A DNA stretch of 64,000 nucleotides from Ctena decussata (GCA_963989385.1 OZ022503.1:64950123-65014122), one strand, 5' to 3'. Shown: positions 35,130 through 46,360, counted from the stretch's first letter. Program-made: numbers and translations. The notes: generated from the sequence alone by a model not told the origin.

Positions 35130-35395
35130 AATTACCTGAAGGTGAAAGGATACACTTTCAGGGGAAGCAAATCTGCCATTTTCATGGTTACTTCCCTTCT
35201 CAATGGGAACCAACTCTTAAGGGAAAGAATTTGCTCTTGTTTGAGGATATAGGAGCAAATTTTTCTTTCAAGATTACACCCCCATTTGAAATGGTTTCGT
35301 CGCCCAGAGGAGCAAACAGGAAGTCACAAAAAATGTCTCCAGTTTGAACAAAATGGCGGAAAAATAGGCGTGTATCCATACACCTTTTAAATACT
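35130..35395 (+). repeat. Dispersed repeat D1, well-preserved copy
   Basis: GGATACACTTTCAGGGGAAG, TTCCCTTCTCAATGGGAACC, AACTCTTAAGGGAAAGAATT, ATTACACCCCCATTTGAAAT, AGGAGCAAACAGGAAGTCAC and GTGTATCCATACACC occur in order. Used here as the D1 reference. Confidence 0.75.
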
Positions 35396-35645
35396 GGGTT
35401 GGTTGGTTGCTTGTTTTGGGTTTAACGGCCCTTTGAGACAGTATTTCAGTCTATATCGGGCCGTCTCCCAAAGAGAGGGAGAAAGAAGACAGAAATGATA
35501 GACGAGAGAAAAAATGTCCAAACAACCCCCACCCGCACCTACTGCAAGCACAGTAAGCCCTTGCCCTACTACTATTCAAATAAGTAGGACGCCCCGGCAC
35601 TGGAAGTTACACGCAGCACCTTTGCACCACCCAACCACCCCCAAC
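35396..35645 (+). repeat. Dispersed repeat with GGGTTTAACGGCCC motif
   Basis: GGTTGGTTGCTTGTTTTGGG leads into a GGCCC...GGGCC dyad (35427-35463), an AGAGAGGGAGAAAGAAGACA tract and a C-rich end. The motif TTTTGGGTTTAACG followed by AGTATTTCAGTC is, from memory, common in invertebrate genomes. No coding function. Confidence 0.45.
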
Positions 35646-35660
35646 TATTGGGACAGACGA

Positions 35661-35730
35661 GCCTGAGTAAACAGTGTTGACCCTGTTCAGACCGCTCCTA
35701 AAGGACCACTCTTTTCAGTGTGTGCACTAT
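35661..35730. repeat. Degenerate hairpin (family H)
   Basis: AAACAGTGTTGACCCTG and a diverged CAGTGTGTGCACTATTTG arm around GTTCAGACCGCTC. Confidence 0.4.
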
Positions 35731-37091
35731 TTGCCATTTCCAAGGCCAGTTTTGAACATTCGTTATAAAAAAAAATCGTTAAATGGATAGTCTCCCTCCT
35801 TTCGTTAGACAGTATGTTATATTTCAAAACCCACGGTAAAATGTTGGGTTAATTGAAAAAAAAATCGTAATATCGAAATGCCCTGTCTATGATGGCCAGT
35901 AAGCTCACCAGCAAGACTGTCGATTTTGACTTCGTATGCCATATTGTCATTTACAGCATATTTTTATTCAGATTTGTGCACGTAATTGTGACGTCAGAGC
36001 TTATTAACTCCGTCCAGTGTGGTCCGCCCTTATACAAAATTCGTCATGTTTTCTGGTTTAAGTATTATTTTCCAAATTAATTTTGACATGCATGATCTGA
36101 CCATTTCGGACTTATTTTGTAAATATTCTATTTAAACATTTTTGCTAGGGAAATTACTTTATTCATGGTGCCAATTTCGAACGGCCTGCTGCAGATTCAT
36201 ATATATTCCACATTTATGTTTTATTTGTCCGAAAATCTTTTTCTGCCTTCTTGTGAAACAACCTTTTTTTCAGAATTTTCACACTTTTTTTTTGGCAAGT
36301 TCGAAAATATGATACATCTAACAAAATTTTAATAAAATTAAATTTCTCAAAAAAAAAAAAGAGGACTGGCTTGCAGGCGTCAGTTGCCCTTGTTTACGTT
36401 TCATGATGTCAATTTAGTTTCAATAAAGTTTGACGTTCTAGCATTCCTTCCAAACAAAAATGACGCTAAAGTGAAATGATCTAGGTATGCGGTGCGGTTC
36501 GGCGGTGGGAAACTGAATACCCCGAATGAAAATACGGCCTGAAAGTAGAATCTCTGCTCCTATGAAAATGGGTTATAAAATAATTACCATTACGAAAAAA
36601 AATTGAATTACAATACCAAATATTTTGTCATAGGAAAATACTCACCAAGAAGTTTTAACATGTATATGTATACCAACTAAAATATATATGGATACATATA
36701 TAATATCACATAGTATATAGCAAATCCGATACATTTATTATATTAACAGGAATATATGAATTACATTTTGTTGATCTGATCACTTTCGCAAAAAGGTTAT
36801 TTTCGCGAGACTTCGCATTCGTGAAGTCTCGCGAAAATAAGCGCTCGCGAATAATTCCAGATTTACATATATAATTCAAATTTCTACAATATCACAGTAT
36901 GATTAGCGAATAAGTTGCGCAGAAACTGTGGAAATTTTCAGGGAAATTTTGTCTTTATAGTTGACTTTGTTTTTCTAGACCATCTCTCTCCTGGAGAGTA
37001 AGCAAGACGAAGTTTACGCAGCCTCTGAAGGAAAATAACCAGGTTTACTGAACAAATATTAGAGAAATAAGCTGAAGGTTTGAGATAATAT
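35731..37091. other. No gene seen; perfect 18-bp hairpin
   Basis: 36797-36814 (TTATTTTCGCGAGACTTC) pairs perfectly with 36823-36840, with an 8-base loop. A poly-A run lies at 36349-36360. The frame at 35889-36080 has no domain. Confidence 0.55.
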
Positions 37092-37306
37092 GAGCCGCAA
37101 CACGAGAAAACCAACAAAGTGGCATATGCGCCCAGCGAAGACTCAGATCAGCCTGGGCATCCGCTGTCTGTATGAAGGTTGCTTAAACCCTTATCTACCC
37201 TTTATGCGCTTAGCGAAGAGTTTGATCAGACTGGGCGGATGTCCAGGCTGATGTGAGTCTGCGGTGGGCGCACAGCCATTTTGTTGGTTTTCTCGTGTCG
37301 CGAATC
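37092..37306. mobile_element. Palindromic MITE, family P, copy 3
   Basis: GAGCCGCAACACGAGAAAAC at the left and CTCGTGTCGCGAATC at the right, with the shared GACTCAGATCAGCCTGGGCA and CAGACTGGGCGGATG blocks. Confidence 0.85.
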
Positions 37307-38307
37307 AACTATGTTATTTTACATGGTTAAGTATGTATATGTTCAAAACAGTAGCGAGCAGAGGCATGAAGTCAAGATAACAATAATTCTTGCTGAATAT
37401 TTATGCTTAAAGGGGCGGTCTTGACCATTTAGACAGATAACTTTCAAAAGGTTTCCTTGTTTCTTTTGAAGAGATGCACAGATACATGTATGTACATGTG
37501 GCAAAAGTAAATAGAATGATCGTATCCGTATAAAAGAAAACAAAAGGTTTTCGGAAAGATCAAGGCTAACATTCGAATCAATTCAAAAAAGTTTTCAGAC
37601 TAACTTGAAAATAAGTAAAAGCGATGCCATAACGGCCAATAATATATCGATCATGTGGACCCTATTTTATTAAATTAAGAAAGACTTGAAGGAAAAGTAT
37701 AAGTTGAAGGCAAGCAATTTAAATCGTCTTCGGAGATTCTCCTTGATTTCAGATGTTTCTGGGTTAGACATATTGAAAGTTATTTTTGAGAAATATTGTT
37801 TGACTTTTCGAGGTAGCAGCATAAAGGGTAAGGCTGAGTAAACCATAGTCTGGTTCCAGCCTCCAGTCAGTAAAACTGAAAAATCTTCAGGCATCACTGT
37901 ATAAATTCAGCTGTCAGAAAATTAATTTCTGTAGTTTTATACATTTTGCATTATTTTATAACAACATAATTTTTTAGAATGATAAATCTTTGCTGTGCCT
38001 GATATGGTTTCGTGGGACCGCCCAGTTCGCCAGTCTTTGATTGAGCGCAAACTGGAACACATGGAGTAAATCCTGTTAAATTCCCAGGAAGAAGTGAGGC
38101 AGGAGTACATCTTTAATATCTTCCTGTTATATATTTTGATTAGGTGGCTACTTTGATAGGAAATTGATTAGCTGTAGATTGGTTATAAGGCGAGATATGG
38201 GAAGTTTTTCTTGCCACAAATCTGTTTTCTATAATAATACTGAACATGATTGAGCTGGCTTAATGTCCACCACGTGACCAACGTCACGAGAAAATGTTTT
38301 GGTATGA
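37307..38307. other. No gene seen
   Basis: Unique-looking DNA. Minus frames at 37343-37543 and 37670-37897 have no recognisable domain. Confidence 0.5.
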
Positions 38308-38373
38308 GCAAACTGCGGAGACTCAGATCAGACTGTGCGCCTGCACAGTCTGAGCAGAATCTTCGAAGTTTGC
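38308..38373. repeat. Short foldback hairpin (family H)
   Basis: GCAAACTGCGGAGACTCAGA and its near-complement TCTTCGAAGTTTGC around ATCAGACTGTGC/GCACAGTCTGA. Confidence 0.75.
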
Positions 38374-38846
38374 TTGATAAATTTTAAAAATAGCACTGTG
38401 TTGGCGACTAGTGTAGCTCTTATGAGACTTGGAGTCACCGACCGGATTCGAGCGCAGCTATGGGCACCTTATCACTAGACAGGGAAAATGCTTTATCTGG
38501 CATCATTCATCGATGAACAGCAAGCAATTTTGACGTCTTCATACGGGCTACAAGTCAAGAGAAAAAAGTCACGTCAAATCGTGGCTGAACAAGGGCAGCC
38601 AGGACTAGATCAGTCGGTGCACCCGGGCAGTTTGCATGATATGTTATTTAAATATAAGTAGTTACATGTATAGCTGATATAGCAAAACAGTCAAACCTGT
38701 CTTACAGTAAGTGTTATTCCCAAGCCGACACACAAAAACTAGCTGCTTGAAACAGATGACCCCTTGATACAGATGCATTTGCACTGTATTTTGGTCCAGT
38801 GGACCCCCAGAAAAGTGGCTGCTTTATACATGTTGCCTATAATATT
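38374..38846. other. No gene seen
   Basis: No repeat or coding signature recognised. Confidence 0.5.
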
Positions 38847-39073
38847 CAGGGGCGTAACTAGGGGCAATTTCATAATACGCACAACCATGTTTTATTCTCT
38901 ACTTCCTGAAGGTAAAGCTAGTATTTCATCCACTTTGGCAAAAGGTATTAAAATCTTGTCTATTTTATAAATATTCAGCATGCAAATATGCAGGTGCGTT
39001 TTGAAATTTTGTCAATTTTGACAAAATTTCAATACGCACTTGCGCATTTGCCGTATAGGCAGTTACGCCCTTG
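38847..39073. mobile_element. hAT-like MITE, copy B
   Basis: Ends CAGGGGCGTAACTAGGGGC and the complement of AGTTACGCCCTTG. The interior AATACGCACAACCATG, TTCAGCATGCAAATATGC and AAATTTCAATACGCAC matches copy A at 26629. Confidence 0.7.
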
Positions 39074-39143
39074 ATATTGGATGACCATAAAGTTAGTTCA
39101 TTTTGCCTTCTTCCTTTTCCATTTTCATTAATTTATGGTCGTT

Positions 39144-39238
39144 CCCAGCAGGGACATGACGTCGTAAAGACGTCTAACTGACGTCATTGTGACGTGATGA
39201 GGTCGCATCGACTCCTTTGACGTTATGTGCCTGCTAGG
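39144..39238. mobile_element. GACGTC element, copy 1
   Basis: Starts CCCAGCAGGGACATGACGTC and ends TGTGCCTGCTAGG. The interior has repeated GACGTC/GACGTG words. The family is about 85-110 bp with CCCAGCNGGCAC-type inverted ends. Confidence 0.75.
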
Positions 39239-39474
39239 TTGTGACTGGTTGAACACATACTTAAATCCGCTTTTCATCAACTGTCAAACAAAATCCGGGA
39301 CTTACTGCGAATAACATCACAATCTCCTTATGTCAATAATGGTTTTGTTGACAAGGTGGGGAATAAAAACTCTTACAAATTTATTGTACAAATAGATATG
39401 TTTACCTTACCAATTAGAAGAAAAATAAATGCGAATGCAATGCAAAAAATAAAGGTCACAAGCTGTGTATGCAA

Positions 39475-39582
39475 CCCAGCTGGCAAATGACGTCGAAATG
39501 ACGTCGTATTGACGTAGATGTGACGTGACGACGTCGCATCGACGTCAGTACGACGTCATTTTGACGTCATTGGCCTGCTAGG
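39475..39582. mobile_element. GACGTC element, copy 2 (most complete)
   Basis: From CCCAGCTGGCAAATGACGTC to GGCCTGCTAGG. ACGTC recurs every 9-12 bases, and the inner CGACGTCGCATCGACGTC is nearly self-complementary. GACGTCA half-palindromes resemble CREB/ATF sites. Confidence 0.8.
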
Positions 39583-39713
39583 AATAGCTCTTCATGTTGT
39601 CCAGCTTGTCTCTGAGGAATCGCGGTCCTCGATCGACTTAAATCATCTAAATGCATGGTCCAGTTATGTTTGAGGAAAAGACTTTTCATTCTGACGGGAT
39701 GTGGCATAGATTA

Positions 39714-39906
39714 AACTATGGAATAGACTGGAAAATGGATGAGATCGGCTACATTCTATCGGCTTCAATTCCTTTCAGAGCCTTGGATGTAACTCTTACA
39801 TGAAAGAATTTGCTCCAACAATAGGATTAAATTCTTTCCCGTATTAAGTGTTACATCCCACGTCCAGAAATAAAGTGGAGGTGTCCGGTCTATTCCATTC
39901 CATTTT
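39714..39906. mobile_element. Foldback element, family F, copy 1
   Basis: GGAATAGACTGGA at the left and CCGGTCTATTCCATTCC at the right. The centre has TTACATGAAAGAATTTGCTC paired with an inverted ATTCTTTCCCGTATTAAGTG block. Copy 2 is at 41076-41277. Confidence 0.65.
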
Positions 39907-39977
39907 AAACCATCCCTCATGCAGTTGCATGAAATTTGTCTAAGGTTACTTGCTATTGAATGGGTACACTCTCAGAG

Positions 39978-40063
39978 GGAACATGACGTCGTAAAGACCG
40001 CACTGACATCTATGCGATGTGACCGACGTCAGTTCGACGTCATTTCAACGTCATGTGCCCGCT
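39978..40063. mobile_element. GACGTC element, copy 3, inside D1
   Basis: GAGGGAACATGACGTCGTAA to TGTGCCCGCTGTA, with GACGTC words between. The terminal CCCAGC is diverged. Confidence 0.65.
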
Positions 40064-40132
40064 GTAACTTTCGGAGAAGGTTACTTCTACATTTTCATTT
40101 TCGCCTCTCTTCTTAATGGAGGTTAACTCTTA

Positions 40133-40380
40133 GCCTTGCCCAAGGCTTAGAAATATACACATTTGGATTTTTCATAAATTTTCTTGAATATACATTTTTT
40201 TTTCTTTGTGCTAGTCTATAGTTATGGGGCTGATTTATCTCAGACAAACCCACAAGAGAAAATTTCGTTTCTAGACTAGCCAAGCATCGACCATAAAAAA
40301 GGAGAAAGAAGTGAAATATCAAATATGATAAAAAATATGTATATGTGACAATTTAACATATCCGACTGGAGCAAGTCTAG
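40133..40380. mobile_element. 248-bp insertion with 10-bp target duplication
   Basis: TTAACTCTTA occurs at 40123-40132 and again at 40381-40390. In uninterrupted D1 copies it occurs once. The insert starts GCCTTGCCCAAGGC and ends GGAGCAAGTCTAG with only weak inverted ends. No ORF; class unknown. Confidence 0.7.
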
Positions 40381-40452
40381 TTAACTCTTAAAGGAAATAA
40401 TTTTTACTCCTAGGTTCAAACACTTTTCTTTAAGATTAGACCCCATGTTGAA

Positions 40453-40562
40453 ACCCAGTGGGCACATGACGTCGGAATGGCATCGTACTAACGCCGATGC
40501 GACGTCATCACGTCGTATCAACGTCAGTACGACGTCATTTTGGTGTCATGTGCCTGCTGGGA
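40453..40562. mobile_element. GACGTC element, copy 4, inside D1
   Basis: CCCAGTGGGCACATGACGTC to TGTGCCTGCTGGG sits between the D1 blocks that end CCCCATGTTGAAA and begin GGGCTTCGTCCTCAAGG. The paired ends CCCAGTGGGCACATGA and TCATGTGCCTGCTGGG are the clearest inverted termini of the family. Confidence 0.8.
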
Positions 40563-40640
40563 AGGGCTTCGTCCTCAAGGAAACAAACAGAAATCACAAA
40601 ACTGTTCGATTTTGTAAAAACGCAGAAAAAAGTTAATATT

Positions 40641-41075
40641 TCAAAATATATAATACGCATTTGCGTATCAATTGCGTAAAGGCTGCTAACTGGTTCCCAG
40701 CTTATCAGGGTTTTCTTTGGTTACCACCGTGTTAAATGTTCTCAAGCATCTTAAGATTTTGGGAGGCGAAAATGTTACTGTGGCAGCGCACGTGCATAAA
40801 CCTCCTGCGGAGAGTTCACCGGCCAATCTGGCAGATTTTGGAATTATCAGACAGGATCTCAGATCATATTTAATGTTAATTTGTAAATAAAAGAAAGTTT
40901 GAAATATGATAAAGATGTGAAGTGACATGCAAGGTTCTGGAATGCTGTCTAGGTGTTTTCATAAACACGGCTTACATACAACAGGTGCGTTTTAACAAGA
41001 AAATTATAAATTCCACGTGCATATAAAAGTTTTTCGGTGTGTTTAAGTACAGTTCCATTGACGGCATAATTTAAA
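40641..41075. other. No gene seen
   Basis: No repeat or coding signature recognised. Confidence 0.5.
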
Positions 41076-41277
41076 ACATGGAATGTAATGGAATAGATGA
41101 GATAATCTACATTTCATTGGTTACAATTCGCCCCAGAGCTTTCGATGGCATTTTTACAGGAAAGAATTTGCTCCCTCAGAGGGAGCGAATTCTTTCATGT
41201 AAGGGTGCCATCCCAAAATCAACTGAATGAAGTTGATGATATTGTCCCTGCCACTCCATTCCTTTCCATTCCATTCT
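41076..41277. mobile_element. Foldback element, family F, copy 2
   Basis: GGAATGTAATGGAATAGATG at the left and CATTCCTTTCCATTCCATTC at the right. The centre has a strong ACAGGAAAGAATTTGCTCCC hairpin closed by its complement after CTCAG. Confidence 0.7.
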
Positions 41278-41457
41278 GCTAGATCTCAAGGAAACTTGAC
41301 ACACACCATGCAAAAACGATTTATATGGTACAGTAAAAATCTGAATTTTATTCAGAATAAAGATGATTCATTTATACACATGTTTATATACATAATGTAC
41401 ATGAACGACAAAAGCGGAAACAAGAACTTGCAATGTATAAATATATCATGCTTTCGT

Positions 41458-41460
<3 letters not shown>

Positions 41461-41501
<41 letters not shown>
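41461..41501. repeat. (CT)n microsatellite
   Basis: About twenty CT units. Overlapping S/L-rich and R/E-rich frames are artefacts. Confidence 0.95.
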
Positions 41502-41505
<4 letters not shown>

Positions 41506-42962
41506 TCTCTTCTTTTATCTCTCTGTCTCTCTGTCATAGACTGCTGCATGCCAGCATGTCCGTCTGTCTCTCTGTCTGTCTCTTTCAAACAACCGTCTCT
41601 GAAGGTACTTGGAAACGATAAAAATGTCGAGAGGTGTAAACAACAGCAGTTATATTTTGGCTGATTATTTAAATTTCCATGGAAGGAATGGAATTGCGCC
41701 GCCGGTTAACCAGACGTGATTCCAGGCGTTTCGGATGAAATCCTTGGAGGTTAGAGAAGTATAACGTTCTGGGTCGGGCTCTGGATTATGTGTCCATTCA
41801 ACCCATGGGAAACAACTCAAATAAACGCTGTGTCAAACTCCAGTTGTAGTTAACTCCTTTCGTTTCTGCAGTGACGGAGATTTTGAGGTACTGTAGTTCA
41901 TCTGTGTCTTCGAAACACCATTATAGTAGTCAAGCTGTAAGAAAATGTCATATTTTTGTTATTAGAAAGAGAAAACCTGACTTTGATTGGGAAGCAGCGG
42001 TCGTCCAAATCGAGTCTTTACTGCATAAATCAAAACGTTTCATGTTAAACACGAAATTAAATGACTTGAGAATAATTATTTGTTTGAGAAGTATTGAACA
42101 ATTGGCGGAGCATGTCAGGCACTGTTTGCCATGCTCCGATACCATGCAGTAATGACATAAATATGTTACCAAAGCAAATAAGAATTCATATTGATGTCAA
42201 AGTGACGCATCGAGATGTAATTCTGCCAATGTACTAAGCAAAATAGTTGGTAATTCCATAGTTGCTATGGTAATGGATCAATGGCATCATCTCAATTATA
42301 ATTCGAGAGGATTATAGTAATCCTCAATTATAATTCCCCTCGAATTTTAAGTGAGATGCTACCTGAAATCTTTAAAATGGAAAAGTGTTTTTTTTCTAAC
42401 CTTTAATTCTTTCCAAATGTTGTTATTGAAGTGCGTCTCTTTTCTCACAAGGGTCTACTCTTAACACTATAAGCGCCAAAAAATAAATAAATAAAAATTA
42501 GATAAACTAAAATAGTTGAATTCGCAAACAGCGTAGATCTAGATCAGGAGCTTTTCCCTCTAGTCTTTGGATATTCCACACAATGAAAACTGTAGGAGTT
42601 ATCCGTAAACGAACATGTTAAAAATTTTAAGTAAAGTGCTGTAACTCCGCTAAAATCATTGCAGCGTTACTCGAAATGATATGCGCCGGTCCACCTCATA
42701 GTTTTACTACATGATACCAAGTTTCAGTTCGATCGGACGTAAACTGTCGGAGGAGTTATCACAAAAACGAAAAAAGTTAACAACGGACAGACGGACGCCA
42801 GTGCCATAACATAATACGTCCCGGTTTTTTTCAAACGGGTGTGTAAAAAGTACTGACCACTGAAGAACTAAAGGTTGGGCCAGGTGCTATAGATAGATTA
42901 ACCAATTATTCCCTAGCATCTCATAAAAGGGGACATAAATAGATTTTTTATATCACATCTGC
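41502..42962. other. No supported gene; repeat debris
   Basis: The plus frame 41871-42152 follows a CTTTCGTTTCTGCAG acceptor-like sequence, but its protein matches nothing I recognise. A hairpin lies at 42301-42350 (ATTCGAGAGGATTATAG and CCTCGAAT ends). 42640-42850 ends in a GGACAGACGGACGC tail typical of molluscan repeats. A partial H element is at 42523-42550. Confidence 0.45.
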
Positions 42963-43134
42963 CATGCTGGGTGAAGAGACAAGTCGGGCAAGACAAACAC
43001 TACACGGCATCACACATGCCCTTGACAAACTTTACTATACTAACACACCATGCTGGATGAAAGGACAAGTCAGAAAAGACAAACACAACACGGCGTCACA
43101 CATGCCCTTGACAAACATACTATACTAACACACT
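42963..43134. repeat. 86-bp tandem duplication
   Basis: CATGCTGGGTGAAGAGACAA at 42963 and CATGCTGGATGAAAGGACAA at 43049 begin two copies. Both contain a CATCACACATGCCCTTGACA-like stretch (second copy CGTCACACATGCCC) and end in CTATACTAACACAC. Confidence 0.85.
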
Positions 43135-43600
43135 GTTTTATAGCTATTCATCAGGCCCCCAACATTATTTTGTTTTTCATACAAAAGTACTATGAAGCAA
43201 ATTTGACATTGCTGTTTAAAAGGTAAAGCTCCTCCCAGGGTAACTTAATAGTACTTTTGTACTCGATGCTGTATACTAAGTGACAAGTCCATCGTTCTTT
43301 TGGTACTGGAGAAGAAACATTTTACAGTTTTCTTACCATATATGGATATGGTAGCCATGTTGGTCATGTGATAAGGACCTAAAACTCAAACTTTCGTTTC
43401 CCTGGCCCCTGAAGGGCAACTATGAAATAGTTTACAAGCGGCATAGTGGCTTTGGAGAAGTCGTTTGACGGACGGACGACGGACAATGGAGGCTGTCCCA
43501 GCCTTTGACTAAGGTGAGCTAAAATGTTTGAGAGAAAACACGCAGTTGAAATTGTTCAGATTTTTTCCAACCTTTTAAGCTACAGTATAACAAAATACGT
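43135..43600. other. No gene seen; repeat tail
   Basis: 43400-43520 has GGCCCCTGAAGGGCAACTA and a GACGGACGGACGACGGAC tail, like the right end of the tandem repeat at 8195-8290. Confidence 0.5.
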
Positions 43601-43629
43601 ACTTCCGAAGCACATTTGAAATCGGTACA

Positions 43630-44220
43630 CTTTCTGCATTTATATCTCTGTCACTTTTGTTGGAAAATTTTATTCTGGTAAGTTCTGTCCATTCATATGG
43701 AACCAGATTGAGGGAAAATGGATGTTTTGCCATTCCAATGGTCAAAGGTTTTGGTAAGAAATCGTTTGTGTATAATGGCTGTGTTATGTGGAATGAGCTT
43801 CCAAATTCTATTAGGAACATACAGGGGTATCAACGATTTAAAAAAAAGCTGTTAAAACTCTCTTTTTAGACACACTCAGTATGTAAGGGATTTTATTTAG
43901 ATATCAACATATATTATTCTCTGTTTGAGACATAGTGTTTTTAGATGTTTTGCAAGTTTTAGATTCCTAATTATGTTCTTATCTTTGTTTAAATTCAATA
44001 GAGCCTCACTATGACTTGCAACCAGTATACAAGGACCACAATGGAAATAAGAGAAATCGTTTTCTCTTTCTTGTGTTATCCTTGGTATCTGGTAGGCAAG
44101 TCATAGAACTTTGCATGTGTTGTTGTTTTATATATATGTTTTATATGTATATATAACATCACATTGTATTGTTTTATTTTTATGCTAAGCTGTGATACCA
44201 AATATAAATAAATAAATTTT
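43630..44220 (+). mobile_element. 5'-truncated non-LTR retrotransposon: RT C-terminus and 3'UTR
   Basis: The frame to the stop at 43869 gives HSYGTRLRENGCFAIP, GKKSFVYNGCVMWNELPNSI and RFKKKLLKLSF. This is the hallmark C-terminal end of Jockey/CR1-type reverse transcriptases (NTR, GKKSF, LWN-LP, FKKKL). The catalytic RT and endonuclease domains are absent, so the copy is dead by 5' truncation. A 3'UTR of about 350 bp ends in ATAAATAAATAAATTTTAAC before an (AG)n run. Confidence 0.75.

Positions 44221-44224
<4 letters not shown>

Positions 44225-44269
<45 letters not shown>
44225..44269. repeat. (AG)n microsatellite
   Basis: About 22 AG units directly after the retrotransposon tail, perhaps the insertion site or a decayed tail. 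A similar run lies at 44641-44674. Confidence 0.95.
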
Positions 44270-44272
<3 letters not shown>

Positions 44273-44639
44273 TTGGGGTGGATAGAGACATACAGTTGTA
44301 GACAATTAAAGCATTGCTCTAGGAACGTCAAAACTGGCAAAAAGGTAACACTTATCACAAGACACAAGAGTGACAAAAATTACCAACAAGTGTACGAAGA
44401 AAACTTCCCTCAATTGAATAGGAATTACCACAAATGGAAAACTAACGAAAAAATAAAAACATTTCCACAAAAAATGAAAAGTTTTTGTCATAACGTTAAA
44501 GAAAAAATAAGTGACAAACTTCAAAATGGAAAAGTCACAAATATCATACGAAGAATATAAAAAGAATTACTAGTATAACTTTCACCAGAATACAGTAGAC
44601 CTTTAGTTTAGTTTTTGCTGTTCAGTTACTTTCATCTTT

Positions 44640-44640
<1 letters not shown>

Positions 44641-44674
<34 letters not shown>
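44641..44674. repeat. (AG)n microsatellite
   Basis: Seventeen AG units. Confidence 0.95.
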
Positions 44675-44675
<1 letters not shown>

Positions 44676-45199
44676 ATATTGATCAATAGTTGCAGTTAAA
44701 GTAACTATGGGGACGTTTGGTATAATCACCCGAATTAGCCCGAGTGACCAAAGCAATACCCAGGTATTCGTTGTTGCCCTTTAAGTGACCAAAGCAATAA
44801 GCAGGTATTTCTTGCGTTAGTTGAGGGACGCTATGCCAAGGTTTTCCTCGATTTACTCGAGGAACGCTATCCAAAGTAACTTCCGTGTACCCTTGTACCA
44901 TTGCAAAACCAGAAAAGGAATTTGTTTCTTGCTCAAAGGAACTTGCTCTGATCAGTAATTGCCAACTGGGATTGCGCCGAAGCCGCATCAAAAGGAGAAG
45001 AGAAAATCGGGACAGAACGTTTTGGATTACAGACACATCAAGTCTGACATAAGACCACACACGAACCGCATTGGAACGGCCAGAATAAAACTACTGAGCG
45101 GTAAATAACTTTATGCATGCAACCATATACTTACTTCTGGACCACAGGACTACGTAGGGGACTTCTAACTCATCAATAAGACATCGTAGTAAAACATAT
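44675..45199. other. Short internal direct repeats; no gene called
   Basis: GTGACCAAAGCAATACCCAG and GTGACCAAAGCAATAAGCAG (about 44743 and 44786) are direct repeats, as are GAGGGACGCTATGCCAAGG and GAGGAACGCTATCCAAAGT. The 125-codon minus frame at 44683-45060 spans these repeats and has no known domain, so I treat it as repeat-derived. Confidence 0.45.
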
Positions 45200-45434
45200 G
45201 AGCCGCGACAAGACAAAACCAACTAAGTTGCATGTGCGCCCAGCAAAAACTCAGATCAGCTAGGGCATCCGCCCAGTCTGATCAAAGACTGCATTGTCCA
45301 CATGGAGCTAGCTTTGCCCTCGGCTGCCCTTTAGACGCACAGCGAAGACTGATCAGACTGAGCGGATGCCAAGGCTGATCTGAGTCTTTGCCAGGCGCAC
45401 ATGCCACTTTGTTGGTTTTCTCGTGTCGCGGCTC
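45200..45434. mobile_element. Palindromic MITE, family P, copy 4
   Basis: GAGCCGCGACAAGACAAAAC at the left and CTCGTGTCGCGGCTC at the right, with the shared AACTCAGATCAGC and GATCAGACTGAGCGG blocks. Confidence 0.85.
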
Positions 45435-46311
45435 CATTATAAAGCCGTCCAAAACGTTTTGCTATCTATGGTGCCAAACTCAGTGTGCTACAAGACCGTA
45501 TATGGAGACAATGGTATCACTTCTGGCAACTGCAATGCAACTTGACGTGCTGTAGTATTGGCTCAAGATACCGACTGTCTCGATTAAAATGTGGTACTAC
45601 ATCCTGTTTCCAAACGACCCCTATGGTGCAAACTCGAAATAATGTTTATTTCATAATGCAAATTTCCCCCGAAACGCTCGCTGAAACTATGAATGCTTGA
45701 GCTTTCTTTGAAATTTTGTGTATGTCTGTTTATTTGTTAAACCGTTGGTTGCGTCATTTTTTCAGTCTGCAAACAACTGCATCTATTCGTTATTTCGTTT
45801 TTACATTGGGAAAGTTCTGTATTAAAATGATCGAGATAACTCAATACATGTAGATGTATAGGAGGTCGGTTCAACAACATACACTACCTGAGTGCTCACT
45901 GGAACTTGGTGTAATGGTACCAAGTGTGTACAACTCGATACAAGTATAATTATGTAGGTGTACACACTGGGTACCACTATATCAAGGACAAGCGAGCGCC
46001 ACGCATTGAACGCACCTTTGGTTTTACTATATACCAACACATACTGTGCTACCAGCATCATTTTTATTAATGGTGATGGTGAAGGTGGCATGATGTTTTC
46101 TAGCTGAACCTGCGATAGAGCACCAGGAAACCAAATAACATATATTTATGTAAAAATTTATTCTTCAGTGATACAAACATATCAAAATGCAACATTATGA
46201 CCTGTAGAATACATGTATTGTAGTTTCACCTATACTCAAAATTCTTTTCCAAATCTATGTACTCTATTAAGTACAAGCGTAAAAGAGTACAATAAGTAGA
46301 AACGTGCATCC

Positions 46312-46313
<2 letters not shown>
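45435..46313. other. No gene seen
   Basis: No domain in frames at 45485-45700 or 45822-46091. GGTACCAAG/GTACCACTA words near 45910-45980 suggest a weak dyad. Confidence 0.5.

Positions 46314-46360
<47 letters not shown>
46314..46360. repeat. (CA)n microsatellite
   Basis: About 23 CA units. Confidence 0.95.

Larger units (their letters stand above)
39955..40640 (+). repeat. Dispersed repeat D1 split by three insertions
   Basis: D1 blocks GGGTACACTCTCAGAGGG, TTTCATTTTCGCCTCTCTTC, AACTCTTAAAGGAAATAATT, AAGATTAGACCCCATGTTGA and GGAAACAAACAGAAATCAC are in order. Other sequences at 39978-40063, 40133-40380 and 40453-40562 separate them. Confidence 0.75.

Noticed and set aside
41871..42152. Exon after a good acceptor (TTTCGTTTCTGCAG)
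   Set aside because: No donor in frame, no recognisable domain, and a small inverted segment at its end suggests repeat sequence.
44683..45060. 125-residue minus-strand gene
   Set aside because: It spans internal direct repeats, shows no domain, no splice context and no codon pattern that stands out.
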